A stretch of DNA of 64,000 nt. Origin: Labia minor (lineage: Eukaryota > Arthropoda > Insecta > Dermaptera > Spongiphoridae). Positions 12,794 to 24,176 of the stretch are shown one piece after another; the first letter of the stretch is position 1; each line of letters opens with the position of its first letter. The stretch covers positions 65,624,546 through 65,688,545 of the forward strand of contig OY720344.1 of assembly GCA_963082975.1 (NCBI GenBank), read 5' to 3'. The notes under the pieces are model-generated. The model was not told the DNA's origin. It was given only the letters and a program-made list of their open reading frames with translations, and searched no databases. The translations under genes were made by a program, and so were the position numbers.

Positions 12794-13702
12794 AAGGGTG
12801 TTTTTTTTCGAGGTATAGAACATTAAGTTGGCATTATACTGTTCAAGTTGACGACCGATTTAACAGCTGTCAAGTGATTTATTCTCAGTTTGGTTTGGCA
12901 ATTCATCATGAATAGACTCACGCCTGAACAACGCTTGCAAATAGTGCAATTTTATTTCGAAAATAATGGTTCTGTGCGGAATACGTATCGTGCACTTCGT
13001 TCATTTTATCGTCGACAAAATCGTCCATCAGAGCAGTTAATTCGATTAACCATGGAACGTTTTTGCACCACGTTTACTCTTATTGATAACTCGCATTCCA
13101 ATCTCTGAGACACCGTACGGTGCGTACAGAAGAAGCTATTGCTACTGTAGAGCGTAGCATTGAGGAAGACCCGAATGAGTCCATGATCGGAATGGAACCA
13201 TGATTACTAACTTTTTCATTCCTGAATTGAACAACCATGATGTCCAGGAGCTGTGGTCCCAACAAGACGGCGCAACATGGCACACATCTCGTGCCACAAT
13301 CGATTTATTGAAAGACACATTTGGTGACCGCCTAATTTCACGTTTTGGACCTGTGAATTGGCCTCCAAGATCTTGTGATTTAACACCGCTAGACTACTTT
13401 CTGTGGGGCTATGTAAAGTCATTGGTCTATGCGGATAAGCCACAAACGCTTGACCATTTGGAAGACAACAGTCGCCGTGTTATTGCCAATATACGGCCAC
13501 AAATGTTGGAAAAAGTTATCGAAAATTGGACGTCCAGATTGGACTACATCCGAGCCAGCCGTGGCGGTCATATGCCAGAAATCATATATAAAATGTAATG
13601 CCACAAGATTATCTTTCGTATAAATAAAATTCATGTCAATAGAATAATCCATCGTAGTTTTATTGCAATTTAAAGTTCTATACCTCTAAAAGAAACACCC
13701 TT
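12794..13702 (+). mobile_element. rosa-like (DD41D) Tc1/mariner element, internally deleted
   Basis: A 909 bp element with matching terminal inverted repeats (left AAGGGTGTTTTTTTTCGAGG, right end the reverse complement of AAGGGTGTTTCTTTTAGAGG) and TA dinucleotides on both sides (12792-12793 and 13703-13704). Autonomous relatives are about 1.3 kb, so roughly 0.4 kb is missing. Both ends look intact, so the element could in principle be moved by a transposase made elsewhere. Confidence 0.9.
12908..13598 (+). pseudogene. rosa-like mariner transposase, catalytic domain half missing
   Basis: The N-terminal helix-turn-helix region starts at 12908 (MNRLTPEQRLQIVQFYFENN). It runs on to EEDPNES near 13177, where it breaks into the C-terminal half (ITNFFIPELNNHD). 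The first catalytic Asp region is therefore deleted. The remaining motifs are WSQQDGATWHT (second Asp) and CDLTPLDYFLWGY (third Asp), with 41 residues between the two Asp residues. That matches the DD41D spacing of the rosa group. A frameshift after SHSNL and a stop after the junction also break the frame. It ends with GGHMPEIIYKM at 13598. It is non-functional. Confidence 0.9.
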
Positions 13703-13704
13703 TA

Positions 13705-14467
13705 TAAATAGATAATGAAAAAAATAAAATTAATTTTTTCTAAAAATATAGATTCTCTATTAAAATAGACAAAAATAATAATTTCAAAAATTGATAAAAT
13801 GTTATTTAGGGATTTGTAATTCACTTTTTAAATTTAATTCAATCGAACAAAATTAAGATCAAGACCCTTTGTTTATTATTTATAATATCTCTTAGGCTTT
13901 TGAATTAAATGTATTCCCATAAATAGAATTTTTTTCATTTAAAAACTAGAAAAAAATAATCAATTAAAAAATTAATGAATAATTAATTTGTAATTCTCCA
14001 ACATTTTTAATATTATGCTCTTCACGTTCTCTGAATTACAACGTCTTTTGTGTTTTTCCTATATAAAAACGTTAACAGATTTATTTACAATATACAAGTA
14101 ATATCAATATAAAAAATTATAATTCATATCTCATCTAAATAATTCAATCAATAATATAGATATTTTGTTACCTATTTTATTTACACAATAAAATATACAT
14201 ATATGCAGATCTTTCTATCTAGAGGTCAGATCAATAAATGTAGCATATTCGTGTGAAAAAGTATTGAAATATTAATGATGTAGAAAATAAAAAAATAAAA
14301 ATAAAAATTAAAAACATCATTGTGTGATCAAATCAAACTTTGTTCCAGATCTATCGAACTAGAGGACTATGATCGAATCATGTCAAGTTTAATATATTAA
14401 TAAAACACATTAGAATATAAAAATAAAATCAAAAGTTTATAAAATAACATATACAACTATTTAAATA
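13705..14467. other. AT-rich intergenic DNA, no gene seen
   Basis: No feature recognised. Confidence 0.55.
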
Positions 14468-15135
14468 AAATAAGTTGACCTGTGGATAGGTCCGAACCGA
14501 CCGACGATTTGAAATAAATTAACGGACGGACAGACATCATGCTAAAAATACTTTTTAGCTACAGAAACAATTTCAAATAATTTAAATGTATCTATTAATG
14601 CAATTAAAAACAGATATGGATATAACATAAATATTTTTGATTTTATTTTATTTATAATATATATGTAAGACCAGCTGTGACGTCATGAATGGCTGGATGA
14701 CGTCATATAATTTCAAATTAAGAAAAAACTAATAAAGATGATTTTTCTCGAGTATAAAACCAATGCAAAGTGAATGATTCGTGATGATATGTAAAAAATC
14801 TCCTCATGTGAAATTTGGTATGAAAATAACCCTTCCCTTCCTATCGTCGATCGCTAATACTACCACTTCCGGTTTCCGGATTTGCACCAAAAGTTGATCA
14901 ATTCATCCCACTGATGCATTAAGTAAATATATCAAATTTCATCAAAATCCGTTGAGCCGTTCAGGCTGTACACATCTATACGGACGGACGGACGGACGGA
15001 CAGACATCATGCTAAAATACTTTTTTCTGTTAAGAAAATGCATGATTCGTGGAGATATGTAAAAATCTCCACATGTGAAATTTGGTGTGAAAACAATACC
15101 TCCCTTATTATCGTCGGTCGGTAAAAATTTAAAGT
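14468..15135 (+). repeat. R1 dispersed element, full-length copy with a shuffled segment
   Basis: Begins with the GACCTGTGG hairpin and CCGACCGACG, and ends with CGTCGGTCGG near 15121. CRE-like palindromes TGACGTCA lie at 14678-14685 and 14698-14705. At 14521-14556 a roughly 35-base segment (CGGACGGACAGACATCATGC and onward) is present that normally lies only near the other end (copy at about 14990-15028). It replaces a few bases found here in other copies. Confidence 0.8.
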
Positions 15136-15227
15136 AAAATTAATTAATTAATAATTTTTTGAAAAATTATTAAGTAAAATTTGAGGTAGAAAAGTTCAAA
15201 TCGAGAAAAAAATATCCCTTTTTACAA

Positions 15228-15835
15228 TCTCGCCCGAGATAGTATTGCGATCACTAAAATTTTCGATGATGAGATTTTGATGTTTTTATAAGTTTCAAAG
15301 GTCCCTGAGTCATTTTCACTAAGGTTGAGAAAAATGTCTGTGAGTGTGTCTGTGTATGTAGACAAGATTATGCAAAAACGGTTTGAGCTAGAACAATGAA
15401 ATATGGTACACGGGCATTATTCAAAATTTGTAGTTTTCTATCAACTTTTGAGAAATGTAGCTCATCCGGAAGAACGTCATTACCTCTACCACGTTTTTAT
15501 TTTTTTTCCTCTAAACTGACCGTAAAAATATATTTATATGTTTGATAGTATTTCACATGATTAAAAGTTGTATAAAACTGCTATATATAGAATTTCAGCT
15601 TGTTTGAATCACTGAAAGTACCGGAATTAATTTTTGAACACGTTGACTGGCAATCACGCGCCAGCACGTGACGTGGTGTGTTTAACAATGAGCCAAACAC
15701 GCGCTCGTTTAATAAATATTATTTATTAATTTTAATTTCTAATTTAATTAATTAAATTTAATTTAAATTTAGTATATGTTATTTAATCTAATTCAAATTG
15801 CGAGATAGTCGAGTGTGAGACACTCCAGATTTTTT
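15228..15835 (+). repeat. R3 dispersed element, full-length copy
   Basis: A roughly 610 bp non-autonomous repeat. It starts at CTCGCCCGAGATAG, includes a (GT)-rich tract near 15340, ACGGTTTGAGCTAGAA-type sequence and GCCAGCACGTGACGTGG, and ends at GAGACACTCCAGATTTTTT. A near-complete reverse copy lies at 47745-48357, with partial copies at 11370, 35244, 36795, 39405, 42570 and 49926. No coding capacity. Confidence 0.75.
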
Positions 15836-16543
15836 AAATAACTAATATAATTAAACTTTTTCAATATGCTAAAATTTTAAAGAAATTAAGAAAATTATAA
15901 AATATAATTTATCGATTACTTATTAATTTGTTTTCAAAGTTTATATAAAGTAATTGGCAATATTTGATTAGAAAGTTAAATAAAAATATAAAAATGAAAT
16001 CAATGTATTTGTTATATCAATTAGATATAGAAAGTATAATATTAATATTTAAAAATGTATATAATTATAATAATAAACTAAATATATTAATTGTTTATAA
16101 ATGTAATTAATTATCAATTAAAAAATCATGTAATTTCAATGTAACTAATTTTATGAACCTAAATAATAAATAAATAAATAAATTAACCTATTTCAAAAGA
16201 TAGATGGATATTTGATAAAGATAATGTTCATTTTTTTAAATTTATTCTCTTTCCTTTATAGTCTTTAAGACTATTCAATGTTCAGAAACTTTTTCAAACT
16301 TAAGCTTATAAAAATATGTTTTAACATTTCACCTTTAGTAGACGAAGTTTGTTTAACAAAGGCCTTCAATGAATCATAATCAAAAAATAACATTAAAAAA
16401 AATAAGGGATGGCGTAATGCTATCTGAATCATCCAAATGGGGGAAAGCTAACATGCGGACTGATCTATTGATTTCACCACTAAGCAATATTATTTTGTAT
16501 TCAAAGAATAGAGGGATTTAAATAATTAAACATATACCAATAA
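15836..16543. other. AT-rich intergenic DNA, no gene seen
   Basis: No feature recognised. Confidence 0.55.
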
Positions 16544-17290
16544 TCTATATATATAAAAAAAGGTTTTTGTCTGCACATTGCTCAGAATTTAAAAATTTTG
16601 AATATCTGCCCGTTTCATGACCTCTAGAATCCAAAAGTGACTTTAGAATTTTTCATGTGACTCTGTCTGTCCAGAAAATAAGGATGTTATAGACTCAAAA
16701 TTGGCTGAACCGATTTCTATGAAATTATATCACAATATTCTTATATACCTCTATAGTAATATAGGCTATAAATTTTATTAATATCTAATCAATAACCGCA
16801 GAAATTAATTTTTTAAAGTTTATATAATTCTCTGTGTTGTTCATTTAAGAGCCTGACGAGGCCCACTGACCAGGCGGACTCATTTTACACAACGAATATA
16901 AATTTCTTTAGCGATTCCCAATCAAAGAATTATTATAATGTTTAAATTTTTATTTTAAATTATAATATTCAAATATCATTTCAATTAAATAATTTATTCT
17001 AAAAGTTCTCATTTTAATTAATTTAATAAAATATTTAGATTATCTTGAATTTTTTTTATTTATTCTTTATTTATTTGAATATTTCTTCTTTTCTATAATA
17101 TATAATAATATATACATTTTATCAATGTCTAATAAAAAAAATATTATTTAGTATTTTATGAAGTCAAAATAATTTTTAAAACGTCAATTAAAATGACTAA
17201 ATTATATTACCTTTGTTTTTGATTTTAATTTAATTACTCTATTATTAATTACGTAATAATTAAAATATGATGATATAAAGGAGTTGTTTT
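16544..17290 (+). mobile_element. Helitron-family 5' end
   Basis: Starts TCTATATATATAAAAAAAGG. The same start is found on the minus strand as the 5' end of the complete Helitron at 40786-42554. The block around 16917-17047 (TTCCCAATCAAAGAATTATT and onward) is shared with that element and with 18985-19145. No CTAG terminus follows at the expected distance; other repeats have been inserted, so this copy is broken. Confidence 0.6.
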
Positions 17291-18020
17291 AAATTTTTAA
17301 CTTTTTACTTTCCCGCATACTTCGTATAAGGGAAGTATTGGAATCGTCAAAAATTTCGACTTCGAGATTTCGATAGATCTTGACGTTTTAGACCTCCCTG
17401 AGACGGAAAATACCATTTTTCGAATTATGTCTGTGTGTGTGTATGTATGTATGTATGTAGGTAATGTCTGTGAGCAAATTTACTCAAAAACTAATCAAGC
17501 TAGGACTTCGAAATTTGGTACACCGATATTATTCACAGTTTGTAGATTTCTATCAAAATTTCGTCAAAATGGGTTAACCGAAAGTGGTACTTTACCTACA
17601 CTGGTTGCGTTTTCCTTTCAAGTAAAGTACCAGTTTGCTTCGAGATATTTGCTTCATATTTTGTATATCGATTTAAAAATATGAAAAAAATTCAGATACC
17701 AAATTTCATCATGATCTGACTACCAGAAGTGACATTTTACCTATACAAGTAGCGTTAAGGTAAGTGTCCACTTGAGACAAATTGGTCTCGAGACTGCTCT
17801 CGAGACAAGACTCTCAAATGTATGTGTGCCTGAGAGCGCTCTCAGAGACAAGCCTATACAAGTATCAGACACTGCACTTGTCACAAGTGGACATGATCAT
17901 TCCTGCTCACGAGATTTAGTCACCAGTCTTCCGTCATTGTTGGAAGAGCTGAGAGTCGGTCTGGATACTTTTTATTTAAAATATTTCTTTAATTTAAATT
18001 ACAAATCAATTTTTAAAAAA

Positions 18021-18480
18021 ATGAATGATAAGCGCAAGTGGACTGACGAGGAAGTGTTTAAATTAATCGAACTTTATGAGGAGAAAGAGTTTTTATGGAA
18101 TGTAAAACATAAACTTTATAGAAATCGCGAAAGACAAAACAATTTTTTCTATTATTTCATATGGGCCATTTCTTACTTTACTCAATTTGTTTCTATTAAG
18201 TTTATTCCCCATATCTACAAACACTTTATCGCCTATTTCAAATTTGTGATCTTTTCTATTTTTATTTATTCTAATTCTATTCTTCTCCCATGAATTTTTT
18301 GAATTTTTTATTGCCAATTTCCTATCCTCTTTCAAATCTGATTCTTTTCTTAATTCCTCAGGTAATATTTTTCACTTCCCGTTTTTTCATAATTTTACGC
18401 ACAATTAGAAAGGCTAAGATTTGCCGTGAATCCATTTTGAAAGAAATTAATCTCAAAACTAACAACCAAGTCACAGAATC
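18021..18480 (+). pseudogene. MADF/Myb-like DNA-binding protein fragment, interrupted
   Basis: ATG at 18021 opens MNDKRKWTDEEVFKLIELYE, which looks like the first helix of a MADF/Myb-type DNA-binding domain, as found in the accessory protein of PIF/Harbinger elements. About 40 residues in, near 18140, the frame enters foreign sequence. That sequence is a Gypsy fragment in reverse orientation (18146-18370). Element-like sequence resumes near 18385 with RTIRKAKICRESILKEINLK and stops at the (element-internal) TGA near 18491. It cannot make a complete protein. Confidence 0.5.
18146..18370 (-). pseudogene. Gypsy-type integrase C-terminal fragment
   Basis: On the minus strand this reads LPEELRKESDLKEDRKLAIK, then HKFEIGDKVFVDMGNKLNRN and KVRNGPYEIIEKI. 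That is the GPF/Y-type (chromodomain-preceding) C-terminal module of Ty3/Gypsy integrases. Only about 75 codons are present, without LTRs or catalytic residues. It lies wholly within the PIF-like element, so it was inserted into or captured by it. Confidence 0.75.
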
Positions 18481-19189
18481 GACTGAGACTTGAGAGTAAG
18501 CTCTCAAGTGTACACAAAATTTTCCGATCTCGAGACTGCAGTGACTGTCGAGTCTCCAAATGCTGTCTCTAGAGCGCAAGTGATCTCAAATGGACAACAC
18601 TTCGGAACTAATCTCGAGACTTTCTCTCGAGAATTTGTCTCAAGTGGACACTTACCTTAAGGTGTAAATTATAAATATATATAATAGAGTGTTAAACCAT
18701 TTTACTTTATAATTTAAATTAATTAGTTTGTTTATTTTTATTGTTGTTAATTATTTATGTTTTATCGTTCTCAAGATAATGGTTAAAAATAACTTGTAAT
18801 TTAATTTATATGCGGGGAAAGTCTAGGGGAGGACACTCCCGATTTTATTTAAATTGGGTATATTTTTTAAATTTATTTTAAATCTGGATGATTATATTCT
18901 ATTATAATTTATTAAATTTTTTTTTATTTATTATGGTTTTTTATTTTGTATATTCTTTTTTTATGATGTGATATTAATAAAAAAATAACGCCTGTGCAAG
19001 CCGATTCATGTTCTAACAATTCCCAAACAAAAAATTAATATTAAATTTTTTATTTTATTTTAAATTCTTATATTCAAATATAATTTCAATTAAATAATTT
19101 ACTCTAAAAGTTCTCATTTTAATTAATTTAATAAAATATTTAGATCATATTTAACTTAATTTTTACCACGTTTTTCTTAGCTTGCTTTC

Positions 19190-19330
19190 TTGTTTGTTTG
19201 TTTGTTTATTTATCTGTTCGGGTCAAATCTTGCAATCGAAATTTCGACCACTTCCAGTCATCCAATCGCTCTGAAACTTTTCAGAGTTATGTATTCTGGA
19301 TGACAATACAATAAAATAACACATTCGTAG
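19190..19330. repeat. Dispersed repeat fragment
   Basis: Contains GTTTGTTTGTTTG, then a block with CCAATCGCTCTGAAACTTTT and GGATGACAATACA, similar to the repeat duplicated at 54640-54920. Confidence 0.45.
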
Positions 19331-19619
19331 CTTGCAAGTGTTTAATTAGAGCATAATTAATGAATATAATTTTGTATGGGAAAATCAAAACAAAAAGTGT
19401 AAATATTTAAATTTGAAAAAACCGTTAAAAACCCGTTAAAAGAATAAGGCAATAAAGAATTAAAATATGACAAATTTAAAAATTTCTCTTTATAATTCAA
19501 TTTAAATTTATTACTTTCAGGATAATAGTATTTCATGACTATTAAAGTCAATCAAAAAACTTAAAAGTAGTATAGGTCAAGTGAAATCGATTGCAATATA
19601 TAAAGACTAAAAAGTAGAA

Positions 19620-20460
19620 AATAATACTTTATATAAAAAAAAAACTTTTTTAAAAAACCACGTTTTTAACGCACTAAAAAGAAGAAAATAATTTTTCTGA
19701 AACCCCATAGGTACTGACATTACAAACAAGAGATATGATTTGAAGAAAATTTTCTATAACGTAAAACGTGGGGCGCAACTATGGCTAAAATATTCTGTAT
19801 CGTATAAAAATTTATAAATAAATGTTATTAGGTACAAATTAATAGGATAAATGAATTCATATTTTAATTAGCTTCAAAAAGTAAAGCTTATAACTTATCG
19901 AAATTTTTAAAAGAGGTAAATTTAATTTATGAAAAGATTACCTTTAGATTACTAATAATATTCACTTTTAAAAAATTCTGATAAAAAATGACATCCTAAC
20001 AATATTCTGGTAAATAATATAAGAAATTTAACTTGAAGAAATCTAAAACTAAATTTTGCTACTGCAAAACTTCTAGCAAATATTTAATATTTATGTTAAT
20101 AAAATTTCTAAAGTGTAAATTGAAGATGTTTATTTAATATTAAGGAATTAATTTTCCAAAAAAAATTTACATTAATAAAAGTATTCTGTTGGATTACTAA
20201 TAATATTCCCTTTTACAAAAAGTCTGGTAAAAAATATAAAACTTAAAATATAAATCCATGGATATTGAAATAAATTAATCAAAGAAATTATATTGCATTA
20301 TTCTTGCCCCACGTTTTACGTTATAGAAAATTTTCTTCAAATCATATCTCTTGTTTGTAATGTCAGTACCTATGGGGTTTCAGAAAAATTATTTTCTTCT
20401 TTTTAGTGCGTTAAAAACGTGGTTTTTTAAAAAAGTTTTTTTTTTATATAAAGTATTATT
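19620..20460. repeat. Perfect 155-bp inverted repeat (fold-back structure)
   Basis: The left arm is 19620-19774 and the right arm 20306-20460. By eye the right arm is the exact reverse complement of the left, including the 10-base A/T run, so the arms are young or kept identical. The 531-bp spacer has no coding signal but holds two diverged copies of one motif (GATTACTAATAATATTC near 19948 and 20193). It looks like a fold-back element or MITE. No target duplication was identified with confidence. Confidence 0.85.
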
Positions 20461-20740
20461 ATTTATTCTTTCTATATATTTGAATATTTCTTCTTTTCTA
20501 TTTGAAAGTGAAGGATATAAATTTTATCATTGTCTAATATAAAAAAAACAGAAAATATTATTTTTAATGTTTTATGAATACAAAAATATTTTCAAAAAGT
20601 CAATTAAAATGACTAAATTATATTATTTTTGTTTTTGTTTATATTATTAATTACAACTATAGTTTAAGTGCAAAAATGATTTCTTGGTTATATAAAAAAA
20701 ATATATGATTTTTTAGGCAAATAATATAAACGAGATGTTT

Positions 20741-21339
20741 TAAATTTTTGTCTTTTTTAAATTGAGTATTTTTTTAAAATTTGTTTTAAATCAAAATTAT
20801 TGTATTCTATTCTAATTTTTTATTAATAGGTTTCTTTTTTATTTTTAATTTTTAATAAATTCTCTTTTTTTGATATGATATTAATAAAAAATAATATTAA
20901 ATTGTATACAAATTTAAAAATTAGAATATTTGAATTTGTTTAAATTTTAACACGTAAAGAATAGAAAATTTTGAAAATCAACTTGGTATTACATTCAGAA
21001 AAAAATACTGATATTAATTAATAATATATAAGCTATTCGAATATAATTTGAAACTCTTTCTCTCCCTCTATTTTAAATTTAAAAAAACTGAGTGTTAAGA
21101 AATTATGATGCCTTATGCAACATGGATGGGTAAATGAATTGGGCTGGAAGAGGTTGCAATTTATAATTTTCTTCTAATTCAGATTTAGGACAAATCGGAC
21201 AACATTATATCAAATCTCGCTAAGAACATTCAATATTTCTGTGCACCAATTATTCAGAGTCTTGGCAAGGTGTATGACTCAATCAGTTTAAATTGAAATT
21301 TATATAAATTAACAAAGTGAAAATTTTTATTTTTTTAAA
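20741..21339. other. AT-rich intergenic DNA, no gene seen
   Basis: No feature recognised. Confidence 0.5.
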
Positions 21340-21760
21340 TTTATTATAATGAATCAAAAAAAATTAGGGTTATAAAAGCGAGAAGGCTGTGATAGGCGTA
21401 GCTAGAATGCGAGAGAAAAAAGATATTGGTGGGGAGACCGATTGGAAAACCGTAGGAAGGGAAGTAAGAGAGATGGAGCAGGGGATCTGGATAGGGACTC
21501 TTGGGGAAATGTGGTTGTTGCGGCCAAGAACTTTCGAGTACCGTTGAGCCGCATAGATAGATAGATATATATAACATATACAATAATAATATATATAATT
21601 AATTTATTGATTAAATCAAAATATATTTTAAATAAACACACAAAAATAAATGAATGTTTTATGTAATATGCTGATTGAAACGAAATGGATGAAAACCTTT
21701 TACTACTTTCAACCAAATACTATGTACCACTCGGGGGTACAGGGGGCGGATAAAATAATT
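21340..21760 (+). mobile_element. Truncated Helitron-family copy carrying a LINE tail
   Basis: The first half (about 21400-21555) is a decayed reverse-transcriptase C-terminus on the plus strand (RDSWGNVVVAAKNFRVPLSR). An (ATAG)n tract and the AT-rich block shared with 24200, 33100, 36300 and 40900 follow. The copy stops at GGGGGTACAGGGGGCGGA (21734-21750), just before the hairpin and CTAG end seen in other copies. Confidence 0.65.
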
Positions 21761-23504
21761 TTAAGTAACAGGTAGATAGATCCTTTATCTTTTTATGAAA
21801 TCGAATGTAGGATGTAGCGCTCCTTACTTCACAGGAGATCATGATTTTATCTTTTATCACTTTACATAGAAAATTCTTTTATCTCTTTTATTCCTCTTTT
21901 TCCTTTCTAAAACTTACATTGTATAATTTACTTTCTTCAAATTGGACTTGAAAAAAAATCAATTCTCGATTATAATAACAAAAATAAATAATTTAATAAT
22001 TCTATCCATATCTATAATAAATTTTAATTTTTTTTTTTAAATTTTAAAGTATTATGATCTTTTAATTCTTTATTTAAATTAACTTTTAAAAAATAGAGGT
22101 TAATCCTTTCTTATCTATTAATTTCTCTCTTGGCTTATGAACTAAGGAATTATGCTATAGAAATATTTTAAGATATAAATAACAAACAGACATTATTTAA
22201 TTTGTTTTATTTTCAACAATTTGATGTTCTTTTATAGCAAATTAACCTTGTTCTAAATTTTCTGTTATATGACAAATGTTATTCAAGAATCTCATCCGTC
22301 AATATTTTCTGTTGACAATCTATTTTTGAAAGGGTCTAAAAGCTTTCTCAAGTCTTTTATTCTTATTTTTATTCATTTCAACAAGACTTCAAGATTAGTA
22401 TCAATGTTACAAGGGGAGATCTCAGGACCTCGGGCTTTCTCTATCCATATCTATGATTATAAAAAAAATAAGAGTATTTAAAAATGAAATATACTAGGGT
22501 CAGTTTAACCTGTTAGAAGAAACTCTTTGCAACACCAAGATAATAAAAGAAAACAATTACCATGATTTTAATTTTGAACCAACTCTGTGTGAAGTAGTTT
22601 TTTGATTCATCTTTAGTTCGATACTCGCTTAAGGTGTTTCCGAGTTATAAGCACAGATATATGTCTCAACTTCAATAATTATTAATTTCAAAAGGTCATC
22701 ACTCAAAAAAAAATTAATTTTTCCATTTTAAGAAATCGCCGACAAATGAGGTCATTTCTAACCTAACAAACGAAATCATATGTAACTTTAAAGATAATCA
22801 AACCAAATTACAAACAAATAATTATATTGATACATAAAACTCTTACTTTACTTGGTGGCCATATACTATATCTAGGATATACTTACATTTAATAAAAAAA
22901 CAATTAAGTTTATTTATTTTGTATTTTTATTTTCTCTTTCATTTTTATTTGATTAATTTAGCTTTTGAATATTTATACCATTTTAAAAGTATTTATTCTG
23001 CCCAAATTGATGTGTAAGAAACAAGTGGTTTTATGAATAAATTAATATCATTGAAAGTCCAATAAATTTTCTCTATTCACTCTCAATGTTTAATTATGTT
23101 GTTTGCATTTTGGTTCGTAGAATAGAGAGATAGATTATTAGGCTATTATGGCCATTCGTGATATTGAAAGGAGTATTTGACGTTAAATAATGATAATCTG
23201 CAGTGACAAATCTTTAGGAACCCATTTATTACGCCCATAAATCAATCTCTTTAGAATAAAAACATTTTTTTGTATTAATGCAATCTATTTATCTCTTACG
23301 CTCTACTGGAATAGTCGTAATATGAAACAACCGTCTTTAATCATTTATAATATAAAAATTAACATTAATTATATATTTCAACTATATATATTATTTATTT
23401 GAAAGGAATTCACATATCACGTAAATCGTTTTTTGAATTTAACTCAAATCCTCTCCCTCCAAGACAAATCCCAGCAGGCCCCTGATCACCATTATTGATA
23501 CCAC
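21761..23504. other. AT-rich intergenic DNA, no gene seen
   Basis: No convincing gene or repeat. The short open frame at 22269-22481 is low-complexity and unsupported. Confidence 0.5.
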
Positions 23505-24090
23505 TGTGATCAAAAAGTAAGATGAATTTGTTTATAAAATGTAAATTCTTTATTTATTCTTCCAAATCTATTTCGTCCGATAAAACGCATTTTTCTAACG
23601 CTTTTTTCAGTTCTCGAAATAGTCAGAATAGTCATTTTTCGGTGTAGCCTTCAAGACTTTCTTCGATTCGGTTTTTATCTCATCAATCGTATCAAAACAG
23701 CGTCTCCGCATTGGCCTTTTGAGGCCAAATCAGGCAAATAAGGTTGTTGCAAAACGAGATGAGACGAAATTTTGGCAAAAAGTCGCAAAAAACCATTGCG
23801 ATTTTGGAACGAATCAAGACTTGACGCATTCGAGACAGAAAAGATTCTTCAAAATGGTTTGGCCTGAGCTAAATGATATGCCAACAATATCAGTAAGATC
23901 TCTAATTGTCAATCGACGATTTTCAATCACCAAATCTTTGATTTTTTGGACATTGCTATCGTCGAAAAACGTTGATGGTCGTCCAAAGAGCACTTCGGCT
24001 TCAACGCTTTCTCGGTTCACTTTGAACACGTTGTATAATACACTTATAAACATTTTTTGTAGTTTGATCAACAAAGGCCTTCTGCTAAGA
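23505..24090 (-). pseudogene. mariner transposase remnant, core deleted
   Basis: Read on the minus strand from about 24080. The N-terminal DNA-binding region reads RESVEAEVLFGRPSTFFDDS, then NVQKIKDLVIENRRLTIRDL. Near 23800 it jumps to the C-terminal end, with PYLPDLA (the usual PYSPDLAP block) and FDTIDEIKTESKKVLKATPK near 23660. The first two catalytic Asp regions are missing. Stops and frameshifts occur in the C-terminal part. It is a dead deletion derivative; terminal repeats were not identified. Confidence 0.75.
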
Positions 24091-24091
24091 A

Positions 24092-24176
24092 GATTTATCT
24101 TTATTCGATATAAGAGAATTAAATGACGTCGTCAATTTCGTCATAAAGCGACTTCGTAAATATAAAATATTATATA
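24092..24176. repeat. Repeat flanking Helitron ends
   Basis: AAGAAGATTTATCTTTATTC through TATAAAATATTATATA. The same roughly 85 bp lies directly outside the CTAG ends at 36416 and 36709, so three Helitron termini abut the same sequence. Confidence 0.7.

Larger units (their letters stand above)
17759..18656. mobile_element. PIF/Harbinger-like TIR element, 898 bp
   Basis: The terminal inverted repeats are GGTAAGTGTCCACTTGAGAC and its reverse complement at the right end, each followed inward by further CTCGAGAC-rich inverted sequence. TTAA lies on both sides (17755-17758 and 18657-18660). TTAA could be read as a piggyBac-type target, or as the TTA/TAA duplication of PIF/Harbinger. The Myb/MADF-like protein fragment inside favours PIF/Harbinger, but no nuclease is present, so the class is tentative. 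Confidence 0.7.
17304..18846 (+). repeat. R3-related repeat split by the PIF-like insertion
   Basis: Begins TACTTTCCCGCATACTTCG, carries the (TGTATG)n tract and a region resembling R3 (AAACTAATCAAGCTAGGAC), and resumes after the nested element to end at GGAGGACACTCCCGATTTT near 18846. This brackets the PIF-like element and shows that the insertion is the younger event. Confidence 0.5.
18985..20740 (+). repeat. Second Helitron-family segment, split by a 1.3 kb insertion
   Basis: Bases 18985-19145 match 16900-17047, and bases 20455-20740 match 17047-17290 (for example GTCAATTAAAATGACTAAAT in both). The two halves are contiguous in the other copy, so the material at about 19146-20460, including the large inverted repeat, was inserted here. 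Confidence 0.6.
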
